Assembly: GCA_026418015.1 (NCBI GenBank)
Contig: JAOACE010000013.1
Span: 372,001 to 436,000, forward strand
Origin: Leptospiraceae bacterium
GTDB taxonomy: Bacteria; Spirochaetota; Leptospiria; Leptospirales; Leptonemataceae
Reading direction: 5' to 3'
Length of the DNA stretch: 64,000 nucleotides
Positions 17,424-28,565 of this stretch are shown here, piece after piece; the stretch's first letter is position 1, and each line of letters starts with the position of its first letter. The notes below the pieces were generated by a model that was not told the origin of the DNA, searched no databases, and saw nothing but the letters and a program-made list of their open reading frames with translations. The position numbers and the translations under genes were made by a program.

Positions 17424-19663
17424 AATCTCCTTATATAATCCATGTTTAAATGTGATATTTTTTCTACACCACATAACTTCATAATTTTGATCAATTCTTC
17501 GTTGTATTGTTTAAACAAATGTCGAATTGCTAAATCGCCTCCTCCTACAGCAGCAATTAAAAATGGACGACCCACCAATACACCTTCTGCTCCTAAACAC
17601 AACATTTTGAATACATCATTTCCGGATCTGATACCTCCATCTGCTAAAATGGTAACTTTACCCATTACTTCTTTTGAAATTTCTGGCAGAACCCTCGCTA
17701 CTCCAGGAATTGCATCCAAAATTCTTCCTCCATGATTAGAAACGACAATTGCTTTTGCTCCAGCTTCTACTGCTGCAATTGCATCTTGAACAGAAATAAT
17801 TCCTTTTAAGATAAAGGGTAATTTCGTAGAAGAAATGATTTCTTTTAATTCTTGAATACTACGAGCTCTTCCTCTTTGGTTTCTTAATGCTAATGTCTTA
17901 AATTGAATTGCATCGATATCCATTCCAACAGCAACAAAACCCATTTCCTCAGCTATTTGAATGCGTTTAATAATTTCTTCTGTATCTTCTCTTGGTTTAA
18001 ATATAGCAATACAATTTCCAAAGAATTTTTTTACACTGGAAAAAATTAGTTTATATTTATCGATAGAAGCACCATCTCCCACCCAAGTAATGCTATTTTC
18101 GCTATTGGTAGCTTTTAGAAAAAATTCAATCATTTCTTCTTCGGTTATTGCATCTTTTAAGTTTGTAGAAGCTCCTGTCATTGGTGCAATCATAATAGGT
18201 GTATTTAAAACTTTTCCAAAAAGTTCTATTCTTATATCTGGTTGTATTTGGGGATGAATATATCTTGGAATGATTTTATATTCTTGTAAAGATCGTATGT
18301 TATCGATAAAAGAATTTTGATTTCCTACTCCCCCCATACCTGGGACATTGCTAGCACAATTGGTTCCATCACATACTTTACAGACCCAACATACATCCTT
18401 AGAAAATTTCTTTCGAGCATTATCTTCTATTTGTTTCCAATCAATTCCTTCTAATTCATCAATTTGTATTTGAATAAGACTTCTTGCTTTCTCTGCAGTT
18501 GCGATAGCTTCTTCTAATGTTTTTCCTCGTGCAATAATATGTCCTATTTTATCGATATTACTTGTTGGGTAGTTTAAAATAGAACCAATCTTTTTCGTGA
18601 TGATAATATCGCATACTCCCGGAATCTTTTTTGCCTCTTCTATTCCATCAATTGCGATAAGTTTTCCTTGGCGACTTAATATGCCACGTTCTATACATAC
18701 ATATTGAAAATCTTCTTTTATTGGCTCTGGTTCTTCTCCTAAGGCAATTTGAAGCGCTCTTTTATACAAGTTTACGCCCGAAGATAAGGGATAAGTATGA
18801 GAAGACATAAAACCACCCGATAGTCGAGCGGCAATCTCTCCAACATATATTCCATTTTTTGTAACTTTTATATCCCCTTTCGCAGCACCTAAGGTGATTC
18901 CAATTGCCTTAATTGCATCGATCATGATTTTAGAAGCCATATCTAATATTTCTTTTGGCATAGATGATGGCATATTGTGTCCAATTTCTAAAAAATAAGG
19001 TTCACCAATAATGATTCTGTCTGCAATACCTGTAATTTGATAATGATTATTCCAAACCAATGCGTCGATGGATAATTCATGTCCTTCTAAGTATTCTTCT
19101 ACAATAAGTTCTCCCGTTGGTGAAAATCTTTTACTATGATGGTATGCACTAGGAATTTCGTCTCTCTTACTGATTTTGATTACTCCTCTTGCTCCCATGT
19201 TTTCTGCTGGTTTTAATACAACAGGAAGACCAATTTCATCGATGGCTTTGTATGTTTCTTGTAGGTTCCATATCGATTTGAATTTAGGAACTGGTACATG
19301 ATGTTTTGCTAGTGTCGTTCGCATCAAGACCTTATTGGTTGCTGCCTCTGCTGAAGAATATCTTATACCAGGTAAGTTTAATGCATTTGCAATTGCAGCT
19401 ACCGATTTACTTGCGTCTGTTCCTGCGGTTATTACACCATCAATCTTTCGTAGATAAGATAACTTTACAGCTTCTCGAACACAACCTTCTACATCTTTGG
19501 TGCTCATTACTACGGGATGATCTGCCAACTGCATTCCTGGTGCAGAAGGATCCATATCAAATACAATGGTAAACAATTGCATCGATTTAGCAGTTTGAAT
19601 TAGAGGAACTTGTAAGATTCCACCACCTATTACGATAATAGTTTTATTTTGATATTGATTCAT
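17420..19663 (-). CDS. ATP-grasp / FMN-dependent alpha-hydroxy-acid oxidoreductase fusion
   Basis: 747 residues from the ATG at 19663 (GAGGT just upstream); the frame extends 16 codons further without a good start. Residues ~1-410 form a carbamoyl-phosphate-synthase-like ATP-grasp enzyme: [14 protein letters not shown] at the start, [40 protein letters not shown] and [12 protein letters not shown] Cys cluster follows (Cys425, 428, 431, 436). The rest is an FMN-dependent alpha-hydroxy-acid oxidase/dehydrogenase domain with SNHGGRILD (catalytic His644, Arg647) and [10 protein letters not shown]. One half would ligate using ATP and the other would oxidise a 2-hydroxy acid; the shared substrate is unknown. 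Confidence 0.85.
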   Translation of the reverse strand: MNQYQNKTIIVIGGGILQVPLIQTAKSMQLFTIVFDMDPSAPGMQLADHPVVMSTKDVEGCVREAVKLSYLRKIDGVITAGTDASKSVAAIANALNLPGIRYSSAEAATNKVLMRTTLAKHHVPVPKFKSIWNLQETYKAIDEIGLPVVLKPAENMGARGVIKISKRDEIPSAYHHSKRFSPTGELIVEEYLEGHELSIDALVWNNHYQITGIADRIIIGEPYFLEIGHNMPSSMPKEILDMASKIMIDAIKAIGITLGAAKGDIKVTKNGIYVGEIAARLSGGFMSSHTYPLSSGVNLYKRALQIALGEEPEPIKEDFQYVCIERGILSRQGKLIAIDGIEEAKKIPGVCDIIITKKIGSILNYPTSNIDKIGHIIARGKTLEEAIATAEKARSLIQIQIDELEGIDWKQIEDNARKKFSKDVCWVCKVCDGTNCASNVPGMGGVGNQNSFIDNIRSLQEYKIIPRYIHPQIQPDIRIELFGKVLNTPIMIAPMTGASTNLKDAITEEEMIEFFLKATNSENSITWVGDGASIDKYKLIFSSVKKFFGNCIAIFKPREDTEEIIKRIQIAEEMGFVAVGMDIDAIQFKTLALRNQRGRARSIQELKEIISSTKLPFILKGIISVQDAIAAVEAGAKAIVVSNHGGRILDAIPGVARVLPEISKEVMGKVTILADGGIRSGNDVFKMLCLGAEGVLVGRPFLIAAVGGGDLAIRHLFKQYNEELIKIMKLCGVEKISHLNMDYIRRF

Positions 19664-19771
19664 ACATACCTCATAAAAGGATTTCGAGATCATGATTTTT
19701 TGTATTGCCAATTAGAGATAAAATACTTTTTTTCTACATTAATAAAAATTATTTGTCTATGTAGCGAAATT

Positions 19772-21664
19772 ATGTCAGCAAAATATCCTATTCCGAATAA
19801 ATTTGATGTAATTGTTGTTGGTGGTGGCCACGCAGGTAGTGAGGCAGCTCATATCACTGCGAAAGGCGGAATGAAAACTTTACTACTCACAATGAACTTA
19901 GACACGATTGGACAAATGTCTTGTAATCCAGCGATTGGTGGAATTGCGAAAGGTCAGATCGTTAAAGAGATTGATGCGCTTGGTGGTATAATGGGAAAGA
20001 TTATCGATAAAACTGGTATCCACTTTAAAATGCTCAATCGTTCTAAAGGACCAGCAGTGTGGGCTCCACGCGCACAAGCAGAAAAAAAAGCCTACCAAAA
20101 TCATGTTAAGTGGTACTTAGAAGCAACCCCAAACCTTACATTAAGACAAGATATAGCAGAATCATTATTAATAGAAAATGATACGGTAAAAGGTGTAATC
20201 ACAAGCAGAGGTCATACCATTTATGCTGACTATGTAATACTAACAACAGGAACATTCCTTCGAGGCTTGATTCACATTGGAGAATTCAAAACTCGCGGCG
20301 GAAGGATTTCTGAATTAGCTGCAATGGGACTTTCGGAATGTCTAATGCATTATGGATTTAAAGTTGGCAGACTAAAAACTGGAACACCTCCAAGAGTACT
20401 AAAAAAAACTATTGATTTTAGTAAAATGGAAATTCAACCACCAGACGAAGATCCTATTCCATTTTCGTATAGCACAGAAAAAATTACTCAACAACAGATT
20501 AATTGTTATATAACCTATACAAACGAAGACGTACATAAAATCATTTTACAAAATCTACATCGCGCGCCCATGTATTCTGGACAAATTCAGAGTGTTGGTC
20601 CGCGATATTGTCCCAGCATAGAAGATAAAGTTGTTCGATTTGCAGACAAACCACAACACAGAATATTTGTAGAACCAGAAGGGGTCGATACAGGCGAAGT
20701 CTATCTTAATGGTATTTCGACGAGTTTGCCCGAAGATGTTCAATGGGAAATTTTAAGAAAAATTCCCGGTCTAGAAGAAGCAGAAATCATGAAGCCAGGT
20801 TATGCAATAGAGTATGATTATGTAGATCCACGCGAATTAACACCAGACTTACAAACCAAAAAGATCAAAAACCTATATTTCGCTGGTCAAATCAACGGAA
20901 CTACTGGGTACGAAGAAGCTGCAGCACAAGGCATTATGGCTGGAATCAACGTGTTATGTGCATTCAGAAAAGAAGAGCCTTTGATTCTTTCGCGTTCCGA
21001 AGCTTACATCGGTGTTTTAATAGACGATCTTGTTTACAAAGGAGTTGATGATCCATATAGAATGTTTACAAGTAGAGCAGAACATCGATTACTATTAAGA
21101 CAAGACAATGCAGATTATCGTTTGATGAAATACGCATATAAGCTCAATTTAATCAGCGAAGATGAATATAAACAAATGCAAGACAAATACGAAAAAATCC
21201 ATGGAATTAAAAAGAAATTATTTAGCATAGGAATAAAACCTACGCAAGAATTCAAAGATTTGTTGAACAAAAAAAATATAGAAGATATTCCACAACATTA
21301 TGGTAAAACAATAGGTGAATTTTTAAGAAGACCAGATATATTCATCGAAGATTTAGAAATATTTATGGAAGATTTAAAATCTCTTCGGGATGATATAAAA
21401 AAAGTCATAGAACTAGAAATCAAATACGAGGGATATGTAAAAAAAGAATTAGAACTTATAGAACGAAGAGAAAAATACAAAAAGATCAAAATTCCTGAAA
21501 ATTTCGAATACGAAAAAGTCATAGGTCTTAAAAAAGAAGCCATCGACAAACTAAAAAAATACCAGCCAAAAGATTTAGAATCTGCATCGAGAATTTCGGG
21601 TATCGATCCACCAGATATTGATTTATTATACATTCGAATTCAACAACTTGCTAATAAAAATTAA
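19772..21664 (+). CDS. mnmG: tRNA uridine 5-carboxymethylaminomethyl modification enzyme MnmG (GidA)
   Basis: 630 residues, the normal family length, from the ATG at 19772. FAD binding is shown by [14 protein letters not shown], and MnmG signatures follow: [13 protein letters not shown], the [20 protein letters not shown] segment, and [18 protein letters not shown]. It acts with MnmE, also in this window, on U34 of tRNAs. The next gene's ATG overlaps its TAA by one base. Confidence 0.96.
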   Translation: MSAKYPIPNKFDVIVVGGGHAGSEAAHITAKGGMKTLLLTMNLDTIGQMSCNPAIGGIAKGQIVKEIDALGGIMGKIIDKTGIHFKMLNRSKGPAVWAPRAQAEKKAYQNHVKWYLEATPNLTLRQDIAESLLIENDTVKGVITSRGHTIYADYVILTTGTFLRGLIHIGEFKTRGGRISELAAMGLSECLMHYGFKVGRLKTGTPPRVLKKTIDFSKMEIQPPDEDPIPFSYSTEKITQQQINCYITYTNEDVHKIILQNLHRAPMYSGQIQSVGPRYCPSIEDKVVRFADKPQHRIFVEPEGVDTGEVYLNGISTSLPEDVQWEILRKIPGLEEAEIMKPGYAIEYDYVDPRELTPDLQTKKIKNLYFAGQINGTTGYEEAAAQGIMAGINVLCAFRKEEPLILSRSEAYIGVLIDDLVYKGVDDPYRMFTSRAEHRLLLRQDNADYRLMKYAYKLNLISEDEYKQMQDKYEKIHGIKKKLFSIGIKPTQEFKDLLNKKNIEDIPQHYGKTIGEFLRRPDIFIEDLEIFMEDLKSLRDDIKKVIELEIKYEGYVKKELELIERREKYKKIKIPENFEYEKVIGLKKEAIDKLKKYQPKDLESASRISGIDPPDIDLLYIRIQQLANKN

Positions 21665-22482
21665 TGATAACATTTTTTAAATTAATTTTTTTATTTATTT
21701 TTTTTATATATATTTTCTATGGTTGTACCTTATATTTTTTTCAAGAAAACATTATCTTTTACCCTGTTCCATACAATAAAGAAGAAATCGCATATATTGA
21801 AAAGATTGATCCTCGTTTTCGTTTTAAAAAAATCAACATTGATAAAGAGATCTTAACCTACTGGGAGCATAAAACCACATCCGATATAGTAATACTTTAT
21901 TTTGGTGGTAATGCAGAAAATACCGTTTACACCATAATGGAACTAAAAGAACATCCTCAAATCTTACAATACAATTGGTTCCTACTAAATTATCCAGGTT
22001 ATAACGGAAGTAGTGGTAAGCCTTCGGAAAAAACCTTTTATCAATCTTCGGAATGGTTATACCAAGAAATCCAAAAAGAGTTTAACAACAAAAAAATGAT
22101 TCTTATGGGTAGGAGTATTGGTAGTGGTGTTGCAAGTTATTTAGCAACCAAAGTAAAATGCGATAAATTGATTCTTATAACACCATTCGATAGTATAGAA
22201 AATGTTGCAAAAAAATTCTATCCTATCTATCCCACTTCTATACTTTTAAAGCATAAATTCCCTTCTTACAAATATATTCAAAATGTAAAGATTCCTATAT
22301 TGATTTTGGCTGCGGAATATGACGAAGTGATACCAAAAGATTCCACAGAAAATTTAGTAAAATTTATAAAAAATCGTGAATTCCTGAACTATTATATTAT
22401 TCCCAATACAGGTCACAATACGATTAGTGATCATCCTATGTATTGGGAATATTTAGATAATTTTATAAAAAAATCATTTTAA
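21664..22482 (+). CDS. Membrane-anchored alpha/beta hydrolase
   Basis: 272 residues. The N-terminus is a signal-anchor helix (FFKLIFLFIFFIYIFYGC), followed by an alpha/beta-hydrolase fold: oxyanion segment ILYFGGNAEN, nucleophile elbow MGRSIGSGVAS, acid in AAEYDEVIPKD and His in PNTGHNTI. It resembles the ABHD13/YqkD-like serine hydrolases. The substrate is unknown. It is coupled to mnmG by a 1-base overlap and meets argG tail-to-tail with a 9-base overlap. Confidence 0.82.
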   Translation: MITFFKLIFLFIFFIYIFYGCTLYFFQENIIFYPVPYNKEEIAYIEKIDPRFRFKKINIDKEILTYWEHKTTSDIVILYFGGNAENTVYTIMELKEHPQILQYNWFLLNYPGYNGSSGKPSEKTFYQSSEWLYQEIQKEFNNKKMILMGRSIGSGVASYLATKVKCDKLILITPFDSIENVAKKFYPIYPTSILLKHKFPSYKYIQNVKIPILILAAEYDEVIPKDSTENLVKFIKNREFLNYYIIPNTGHNTISDHPMYWEYLDNFIKKSF

Positions 22483-23745
22483 TAGATTTAAGAGTTCCAA
22501 TAAGTTTCTGTTATTAGCAATACTTAAATTTTGAACCTCTAACTGTCCAATACGATCCTCTTCTGTGAATGATGAATGTGTTTTTTCCATGGATAAAGCT
22601 TCTGGGTTATAATTTCCTTTTTCTGCTTCTGTATTAAGTATAATATAATTATTTCCTTTTTCTAATTCGATGGTAACTTTACCAGAGATCATCGAAGAAA
22701 TCTTCAACAATGCTTCTTTAATGGCAACTGTTTCTAAATCATACCATCTACCTTCGTATAAAAGTCTACCAAGTTTTCGACCTAATGTATAATACAAATC
22801 TAATGTATTTTCGTTCCAATATACTTGCAGTAATCGTTCATAGACAATATGTAATAAAGCCATACCAGGTGCTTCGTAAATTCCTCTACTCTTTGCTTCT
22901 ATTACGCGATTCTCGATCATATCGCATATACCTAAACCATGTCGTCCAGCAATCTGATTCGCGTGCTTCATTAATTGATACATTGATGGATATACTTTTC
23001 CATTGATGGAATATGGTTTACCATTTCGAAATTCGACTTCGATTATTTCTGGATCAATTTGCATTTTCCAAAACGGTACTCCCATGATAGGTTCTACAAT
23101 TTTTAAAGAACGATCTAAATATTCTAAATCTTTTGCTTCGTGGGTTGCACCCAATAAATTCGAATCTGTGCTATATGCTTTTTCTACGCTGGATTTATAA
23201 GGTTTTCCAATTTTTTCCAAGTACTCTGCCATTTCTTTTCTTCCACCAAATTGATTTACAAAGGCTGGGTCCAACCAAGGCTTATAGATTTGTATTTCTG
23301 GATAGAACAACTTTGCGTATCGAAAAAAACGTTGAATATCATTGCCTCTATATGTACTACCATCACCAAAGATTTTTACGTTATCTTTCTTCATTTGTTG
23401 AATAATTGCTTTTGTTGTTACTGCTCTACCAATTGGCGTTGTGTTATAATATTTTAATCCACCAGATGTGATATGAAATGCCCCACACTGAATAGCGATT
23501 ACTCCTTCTTGTGCTATTTCTTCTTTACAATCAATCAAGATGGCTTTTTTTGCTCCATATAGAGAAGCGATCTTAGGAATTTCTTCTACATTATCTTCGT
23601 CTGGTTGAGCTAAATCTGCTGTATAACAATAAACCTCTACACCATTTTCTGTCATCCAAGCAACTGCTGTTCGCGTATCTAAACCACCAGAAAATGCCAG
23701 TGCAACCTTTTCGTTTTTTGGAAGTGATTTTAAAATCGATTTCAT
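22474..23745 (-). CDS. argG: Argininosuccinate synthase
   Basis: 423 residues of the E. coli-type (class II) ArgG: PP-loop FSGGLDTR near the start, then YTADLAQPDEDNVEEIP, the TPIGRAVTT block, TYRGNDIQRFFRYAKLF and IYKPWLDPAFVNQFGGR. It condenses citrulline and aspartate with ATP. The residue after the SGGLDT loop is Arg rather than the usual Ser. It stands alone, with argH not in view. Confidence 0.92.
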   Translation of the reverse strand: MKSILKSLPKNEKVALAFSGGLDTRTAVAWMTENGVEVYCYTADLAQPDEDNVEEIPKIASLYGAKKAILIDCKEEIAQEGVIAIQCGAFHITSGGLKYYNTTPIGRAVTTKAIIQQMKKDNVKIFGDGSTYRGNDIQRFFRYAKLFYPEIQIYKPWLDPAFVNQFGGRKEMAEYLEKIGKPYKSSVEKAYSTDSNLLGATHEAKDLEYLDRSLKIVEPIMGVPFWKMQIDPEIIEVEFRNGKPYSINGKVYPSMYQLMKHANQIAGRHGLGICDMIENRVIEAKSRGIYEAPGMALLHIVYERLLQVYWNENTLDLYYTLGRKLGRLLYEGRWYDLETVAIKEALLKISSMISGKVTIELEKGNNYIILNTEAEKGNYNPEALSMEKTHSSFTEEDRIGQLEVQNLSIANNRNLLELLNLLK

Positions 23746-23877
23746 AAATCCAAATTATTGAAAAAAAAGACTATGTAAATGATTTCTTAAAAAGAAATAA
23801 TGCGTTTTATGTTTGAATTTTATTTAGATGAATAGAATAATTTTTAGTAATATAATTTTATAATATTTCTATTATAT

Positions 23878-24582
23878 TTATATGCCCAAATATGCTTCTT
23901 TAATTCTCGAATCATGCATAAGTTCGGAAGATTTACCGTTAATGGTAATACTTCCAACCTCGATAACATAAGCTCTATGAGTTATTTCTAAAATCATCTG
24001 TACATCTTGTTCTACAATCAAAATACTAACACCTTCCCGATTGATATCGCTAATTATTTTAATTAATGATTCTACTACGGCTGGTGCAAGACCAAGAGAA
24101 AATTCATCTATTAATAATAATTTTGGTTCATTCATTAAAGCTCTACCAATTGCTAACATTTGCTGTTCTCCACCAGATAAATCGCCAGCTAAATGATTTC
24201 TTCTTTCGAAAAGTCTCGGGAAAAGATCAAATATCTTCTGAATTTTTATTTCTATGTTTTTTCTGTTAACGTAAGCACCCATAGTAAGATTTTCTGTTAC
24301 TGTCATTCCAGCAAAAAGTCTTCTACCTTCTGGAACAATACTTATTCCTTTTTTAACAATGAATTCTGATGGTGCATTTGTGATATCTATTCCATCAAAA
24401 ATGATCTTTCCACTCCAAACTCTATTAAGTCCAATGATAGTTCTAAATAAAGTGGTTTTACCTGCACCATTGGATCCTAATAGAGCAACTATTTCGCCTT
24501 CGTTTATCTCCATCGAAACATCTCTTAAAACCTGAACATCACCATAACCAGAATTCAAGTTTTTTACTTCTAATAATGCCAT
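23878..24582 (-). CDS. livF: Branched-chain amino acid ABC transporter ATPase LivF
   Basis: 234 residues with Walker A LGSNGAGKTTLF, signature LSGGEQQMLAIGRAL and Walker B LLLIDEFSLGLAP, and the short C-terminal tail typical of LivF. It is the last gene of the livKHMGF operon, 2 bp after livG. Substrates of this family include branched-chain amino acids, amides and urea; the true substrate here is unproven. Confidence 0.92.
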   Translation of the reverse strand: MALLEVKNLNSGYGDVQVLRDVSMEINEGEIVALLGSNGAGKTTLFRTIIGLNRVWSGKIIFDGIDITNAPSEFIVKKGISIVPEGRRLFAGMTVTENLTMGAYVNRKNIEIKIQKIFDLFPRLFERRNHLAGDLSGGEQQMLAIGRALMNEPKLLLIDEFSLGLAPAVVESLIKIISDINREGVSILIVEQDVQMILEITHRAYVIEVGSITINGKSSELMHDSRIKEAYLGI

Positions 24583-24584
24583 TT

Positions 24585-25322
24585 TTATTCCTCCATTTTA
24601 TATTTGCTTCCTAAATAAGCTTCGATTACTTGGGGATTTCTAACAATCTCTTCTGGTTTACCTTCTGCTATTTTTTTTCCTAAATGGAGTACAACAATTC
24701 TTTCAGAAATTTCCATTATTGCTTTCATCACATGTTCAATAGCAATGATTGTAATACCCTTTTCTTTTAATTTTTTTATTTCTAATAGCATTTCATCTAA
24801 TTCTTTAGGATTAAGACCAGCCATTACTTCATCCAGTAACAACAATTCTGGTCCCATTGCTAAAGCTCGCGCTACTTCCAACTTTTTTCTTTTAGCAAGT
24901 GGTAAGATACGTGGATCTTTATCTTTAAATTCCGAAAGTCCTACGATTTCTAAGGATTCTTCGGCAATTTTTATCGCATCTTTTTTGGAATTTACCTGAT
25001 TTTTTCCATAAAAGGCTCCTACCATTACATTTTCTAACACGGTTAATCCAGTAAAAGGTTTTACTATCTGAAAGGTTCTTGCAATTCCTAATTTTGCTAT
25101 TTCATAAGGTTTTTTATTGTTGATTACTTCCCCTTTATATTTTATTACTCCGCCTGTAATAGGTGTAAGACAAGATATTAAATTCATAAAAGTTGTTTTA
25201 CCTGCACCGTTAGGACCTATAATTCCCAAAATTTCACCTTTGTTGACTTGAAAATTTACATCTGTTAAAACTTTAAGTCCTCCATAGCTTTTCGCTACAT
25301 TGATTGCTTCTAATATTACCAT
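24585..25322 (-). CDS. livG: Branched-chain amino acid ABC transporter ATPase LivG
   Basis: 245 residues with Walker A IIGPNGAGKTTFMN, the LivG-like IARTFQIVKPFTGLTVLENV and Walker B LLLLDEVMAGLNPKE. The family signature LSGGQ is replaced by ILPLAKRKKLEVARAL, as in many LivG proteins (LPYGxQRRLE type). It pairs with LivF on the membrane components LivH and LivM. Confidence 0.92.
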   Translation of the reverse strand: MVILEAINVAKSYGGLKVLTDVNFQVNKGEILGIIGPNGAGKTTFMNLISCLTPITGGVIKYKGEVINNKKPYEIAKLGIARTFQIVKPFTGLTVLENVMVGAFYGKNQVNSKKDAIKIAEESLEIVGLSEFKDKDPRILPLAKRKKLEVARALAMGPELLLLDEVMAGLNPKELDEMLLEIKKLKEKGITIIAIEHVMKAIMEISERIVVLHLGKKIAEGKPEEIVRNPQVIEAYLGSKYKMEE

Positions 25323-25337
25323 TTTTTTACCTCTTTA

Positions 25338-26297
25338 TCAAAGCTTATTTTCTTTTAAATTGTTAATTAACCTTTTAATAGAGAATCCACCTTTAAAAGT
25401 TTCGAAAATTCCTTTTGGTAAAAACAATATGATAAATACAATCAAAAGTCCCAAAACCATTCCATGAATTTCAATGAATTTACTCCAAACTAATTCTGAA
25501 ATAATTTCTAGAATAAATGCACCTACCATAGGACCAATAACGCTCGTACTACCACCTAAAAGTATCATCGCGAACATTTTTACTGGATAAGTACCACCAA
25601 AAACTGTTGTTGGATCTATATAACTAATCCAATATGCATAAATCCCTCCTGTTATTGCTACAAGTCCAGCACTTATTGCCCAAGCAAAGGTTTTATAAAG
25701 GGAAGTATGAATTCCTATTACACTTGCTGCATCTTCGTCTACTCTTATAGCACGTAAAGCAAATCCTTGTTTTATCTTAGAAATGATATACACAATCAAA
25801 AGAGAAAACAGAAGAGAAAGTAGCATAGTATAATAAAAAAATTTATATATATATTCTGGTTCTCCTTGCATAATGGGCAAAGTAAGACCAAGCCCTCCAC
25901 CTGTTATTTCTGTCATGTTATCAACAATTTCTTTTATAGTCTCCATCACTCCAACTGTTGCAATTGCAAAATAATGTCCTTTAAGTCGTAAAATAGGTAA
26001 TCCCAATAATGTGGCTATCAAGATACCAAATAGAGAAGCAATAGGTAATGTAGTAAAAAAGGAAAAAGAATAATTTGTCATTAAAACTCCTGTCACATAA
26101 GCTCCAACACCGAAAAAAGCAATGTTTCCGAAAGCAGGATAACCAGTAAAACCTATAATGATATTACTACCAGTTGCAATAGCAGCAAAAAGAAATGTTT
26201 GCGTCAATACCCTAAGCCAGTATCCGCTTACCAAAAAAGGTAGTACAATCAAAATAACGATAAATCCAATGAATAATAATAATTTTTTGCTAATCAA
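25338..26297 (-). CDS. livM: Branched-chain amino acid ABC transporter permease LivM
   Basis: 319 residues with about nine membrane segments. The LivM-typical NIAFFGVGAYVTGVL, the GHYFAIATVGVMETIKEIVDN stretch and the cytoplasmic coupling loop RAIRVDEDAASVIGIH are present. Its start overlaps the livH stop by 4 bases. Confidence 0.92.
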   Translation of the reverse strand: MISKKLLLFIGFIVILIVLPFLVSGYWLRVLTQTFLFAAIATGSNIIIGFTGYPAFGNIAFFGVGAYVTGVLMTNYSFSFFTTLPIASLFGILIATLLGLPILRLKGHYFAIATVGVMETIKEIVDNMTEITGGGLGLTLPIMQGEPEYIYKFFYYTMLLSLLFSLLIVYIISKIKQGFALRAIRVDEDAASVIGIHTSLYKTFAWAISAGLVAITGGIYAYWISYIDPTTVFGGTYPVKMFAMILLGGSTSVIGPMVGAFILEIISELVWSKFIEIHGMVLGLLIVFIILFLPKGIFETFKGGFSIKRLINNLKENKL

Positions 26298-27169
26298 TGT
26301 TTTACCTCCGCGTAATATTTTCTACCTAAAAGTCCAGAAGGTTTTACAATCAGCATAAATACCATTAATCCAAAAGCAATAGCGTTTTTATAACTTTCTC
26401 CAATATAGTATGAACTTACTGTTTCGATGATTCCTAAAATTAAACCACCCAAAAAAGCACCTTCTATCCTTCCTAATCCTCCAAGAATTGCAACAATAAA
26501 TGCTCTTAAAGTAAGACCACTTGCTATACTTGGCGAAAAAGCCTGAGTTAATGAAAGTAAACTACCTGCCAATCCAGCTAATCCAACACCCATTGCGAAT
26601 GTAATCGCGTAGATATTTTTTGGACTTATACCTACCATCATTGCTGCTTCTAAATCTAATGATGTAGCTCTTATTGCTTTCCCAACCCAAGTCTTTTCGA
26701 GCACAAAACTTATAGCAATTGTAATGATTAAGCATAAACTAAATACACCAAGTTTTATATAAGGTATGATTACATTACCAATTTCTAAACTGCTACCAGC
26801 ATAGGTTGGTGTAACAGATCGAAAGTCAGCAGAAAAGAAAGTGGTCATAAAATTCACAAGGAAAATTTCGATTCCATAAGTAAGAATTAGAAGCATAAAT
26901 ATCTGTGCTTTTACAACATAATTCATCACATACCATTGAAGTAAATATCCAAAGATAAACAAAATAATAAAACTAAATGGTAGAGTTAAAAAAGGATCGA
27001 TATGAAATGCTTGAAACATAAAATAAGTTATGTAAGCACCTAATAATGCAAAAGCTCCATGCGATAGATTAATTATATTCGTCACACCCCATACTAACGA
27101 AAAACCAAGACCAATTAATGCATAAAATCCCCCTAATAGAATACCATTAACAATAATTTGAAATAGCAT
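26294..27169 (-). CDS. livH: Branched-chain amino acid ABC transporter permease LivH
   Basis: 291 residues, eight or so membrane segments, with the LivH N-terminal signature GFYALIGLGFSLVWGVTNII, NLSHGAFALLGAY, and the coupling loop GKAIRATSLDLEAAMMVGI. It partners LivM. A short hairpin lies between it and the upstream binding-protein gene. Confidence 0.92.
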   Translation of the reverse strand: MLFQIIVNGILLGGFYALIGLGFSLVWGVTNIINLSHGAFALLGAYITYFMFQAFHIDPFLTLPFSFIILFIFGYLLQWYVMNYVVKAQIFMLLILTYGIEIFLVNFMTTFFSADFRSVTPTYAGSSLEIGNVIIPYIKLGVFSLCLIITIAISFVLEKTWVGKAIRATSLDLEAAMMVGISPKNIYAITFAMGVGLAGLAGSLLSLTQAFSPSIASGLTLRAFIVAILGGLGRIEGAFLGGLILGIIETVSSYYIGESYKNAIAFGLMVFMLIVKPSGLLGRKYYAEVKH

Positions 27170-27200
27170 ATTTTAGCTCCTTTCTGATGGATAAAAGATA

Positions 27201-27221
27201 GGCGAGTTTATAAAGCTCGCC
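27201..27221 (-). terminator. Intra-operon hairpin between livK and livH
   Basis: GGCGAG and CTCGCC form a 6-bp G+C-rich stem with a 9-base loop, 8 bases after the livK stop. On the minus-strand transcript it is followed by TATCTTTTATC, only weakly U-rich, so it is more likely a partial terminator or mRNA-stabilising hairpin. Such elements usually raise binding-protein expression relative to the downstream permease genes. Confidence 0.55.
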
Positions 27222-27229
27222 AGAAAATT

Positions 27230-28426
27230 TTATTTCCAATCGGGTTTGGGATAGATAAGCTTACCTTCCGCAGCAGATTCAGGGTATACAGTGACATGTT
27301 TGCCATTGATGATTTGAATAATAGCCATCCCTTTTTGTATAACTTTTCCAGTAGAATCAAAACGAATTTTACCAAATAATGTTTCTTCGTTAAAATTCGC
27401 GAGGGCTTCCCTAATTTTTTGTATGTCGGTAAATGTTCCAGCTTTTTCTATTGCTCTTTGGAATACAACAGCTGCTGCTGCACCACCAGCTGAATGATAA
27501 TTCGGATCTTCTTTATATTTTTGTTGGTACAATTTAACAAATTCTGCATTGCTGCCAAAAACTGGATCTTTATATTTAAGATTTTTGGTCCATTGAGCAG
27601 TACCAATAATATATTCAGCATCTCGTTTTAATGAATCTATAAAATCTGGTAAGGTTGGACCTACGGAAAAAACAAATGCTTTGGGATTTATTTTGTAATC
27701 TTTTGATTGTTTTACAATCACAACTGAATCTTGAAAATGACCACTACCAATAATAATATCTGGATTTTTTTCTTTTAATTGGACAATTACCGTTGATAAA
27801 TCTTGTGTACCTTTGGGATAATCTTGATATGCTACCACATTATATCCAAGCTTTTGAGCAGTTTCTTTTGCGCCTTGTGCTACTTGTGTAGAAAAAAGAT
27901 CATTAGAATAAATAATAGCTATCTTGGATGGTTTTGGATTTTTATCTTTTAGATAAGATAAAGCATCTGCCATATATTCACTTGCCACAGTGTAAATTCC
28001 AAATAAGTTTTTAAAACCCCTTGTATAAAGTTTATTAGCCGCTGCTCCACCTTGTACCATTAGAGCACCATATTTTTCTGTAATAGCAGAAGTAGAAAAA
28101 ACAGAATCGCTGCCATAAGGACCAAGAATTAGTTTGACTTTATCCTCTGTAATTAACTTTTCGATAAGTTTAGCAGCTCTATTAGGATCACTTTCGTCAT
28201 CGTAATATATAATTTCAACTAGATACTTTTTGCCACCAATATTGATTCCACCTTTTTTATTTACTACTTCTTTCCAAAGTTCATACCCATTTTTGACTAA
28301 ATTTCCTTCTTTGGCTAGCTTACCAGTAAGAGAAAGAGCAGCACCAAATTTAATCTTTTCTTGGGAATAAACACTTGTCGTAACAATTCCAAGCAAAATC
28401 CAAAAAAACAAAAATAGTTTTTTCAT
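27230..28426 (-). CDS. livK: Branched-chain amino acid ABC transporter substrate-binding protein
   Basis: 398 residues with a signal peptide (MKKLFLFFWILLGIVTTSVYSQ) and a type I periplasmic binding fold: IKFGAALSLTGKLAKEGNLV, INIGGKKYLVEIIYYDDESD, RAAKLIEKLITEDKVKLILGP split around the hinge, and FGKIRFDSTGKVIQKGMAI near the end. AAAGGAGG precedes the ATG, the strongest RBS in the operon. It is first in the operon. Ligand identity is not determinable; amide or urea binders share the fold. Confidence 0.88.
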   Translation of the reverse strand: MKKLFLFFWILLGIVTTSVYSQEKIKFGAALSLTGKLAKEGNLVKNGYELWKEVVNKKGGINIGGKKYLVEIIYYDDESDPNRAAKLIEKLITEDKVKLILGPYGSDSVFSTSAITEKYGALMVQGGAAANKLYTRGFKNLFGIYTVASEYMADALSYLKDKNPKPSKIAIIYSNDLFSTQVAQGAKETAQKLGYNVVAYQDYPKGTQDLSTVIVQLKEKNPDIIIGSGHFQDSVVIVKQSKDYKINPKAFVFSVGPTLPDFIDSLKRDAEYIIGTAQWTKNLKYKDPVFGSNAEFVKLYQQKYKEDPNYHSAGGAAAAVVFQRAIEKAGTFTDIQKIREALANFNEETLFGKIRFDSTGKVIQKGMAIIQIINGKHVTVYPESAAEGKLIYPKPDWK

Positions 28427-28565
28427 ACTACCTCCTTTAACCTTAAATTAATTTTATACGAATATTTTGAAAAAATCAAACAATTTTTCTGTTTATATTA
28501 AAAAATATTTTATAAATTTATTATAATAGAATTCAATTAGTTTTTATCTATATTTTTAAAAATTC

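Noticed and set aside
17442-18257. Long plus-strand open frames opposite the ATP-grasp/FMN gene
   Set aside because: They are reverse-strand shadows of a well-supported gene, with no RBS and no recognisable protein features.
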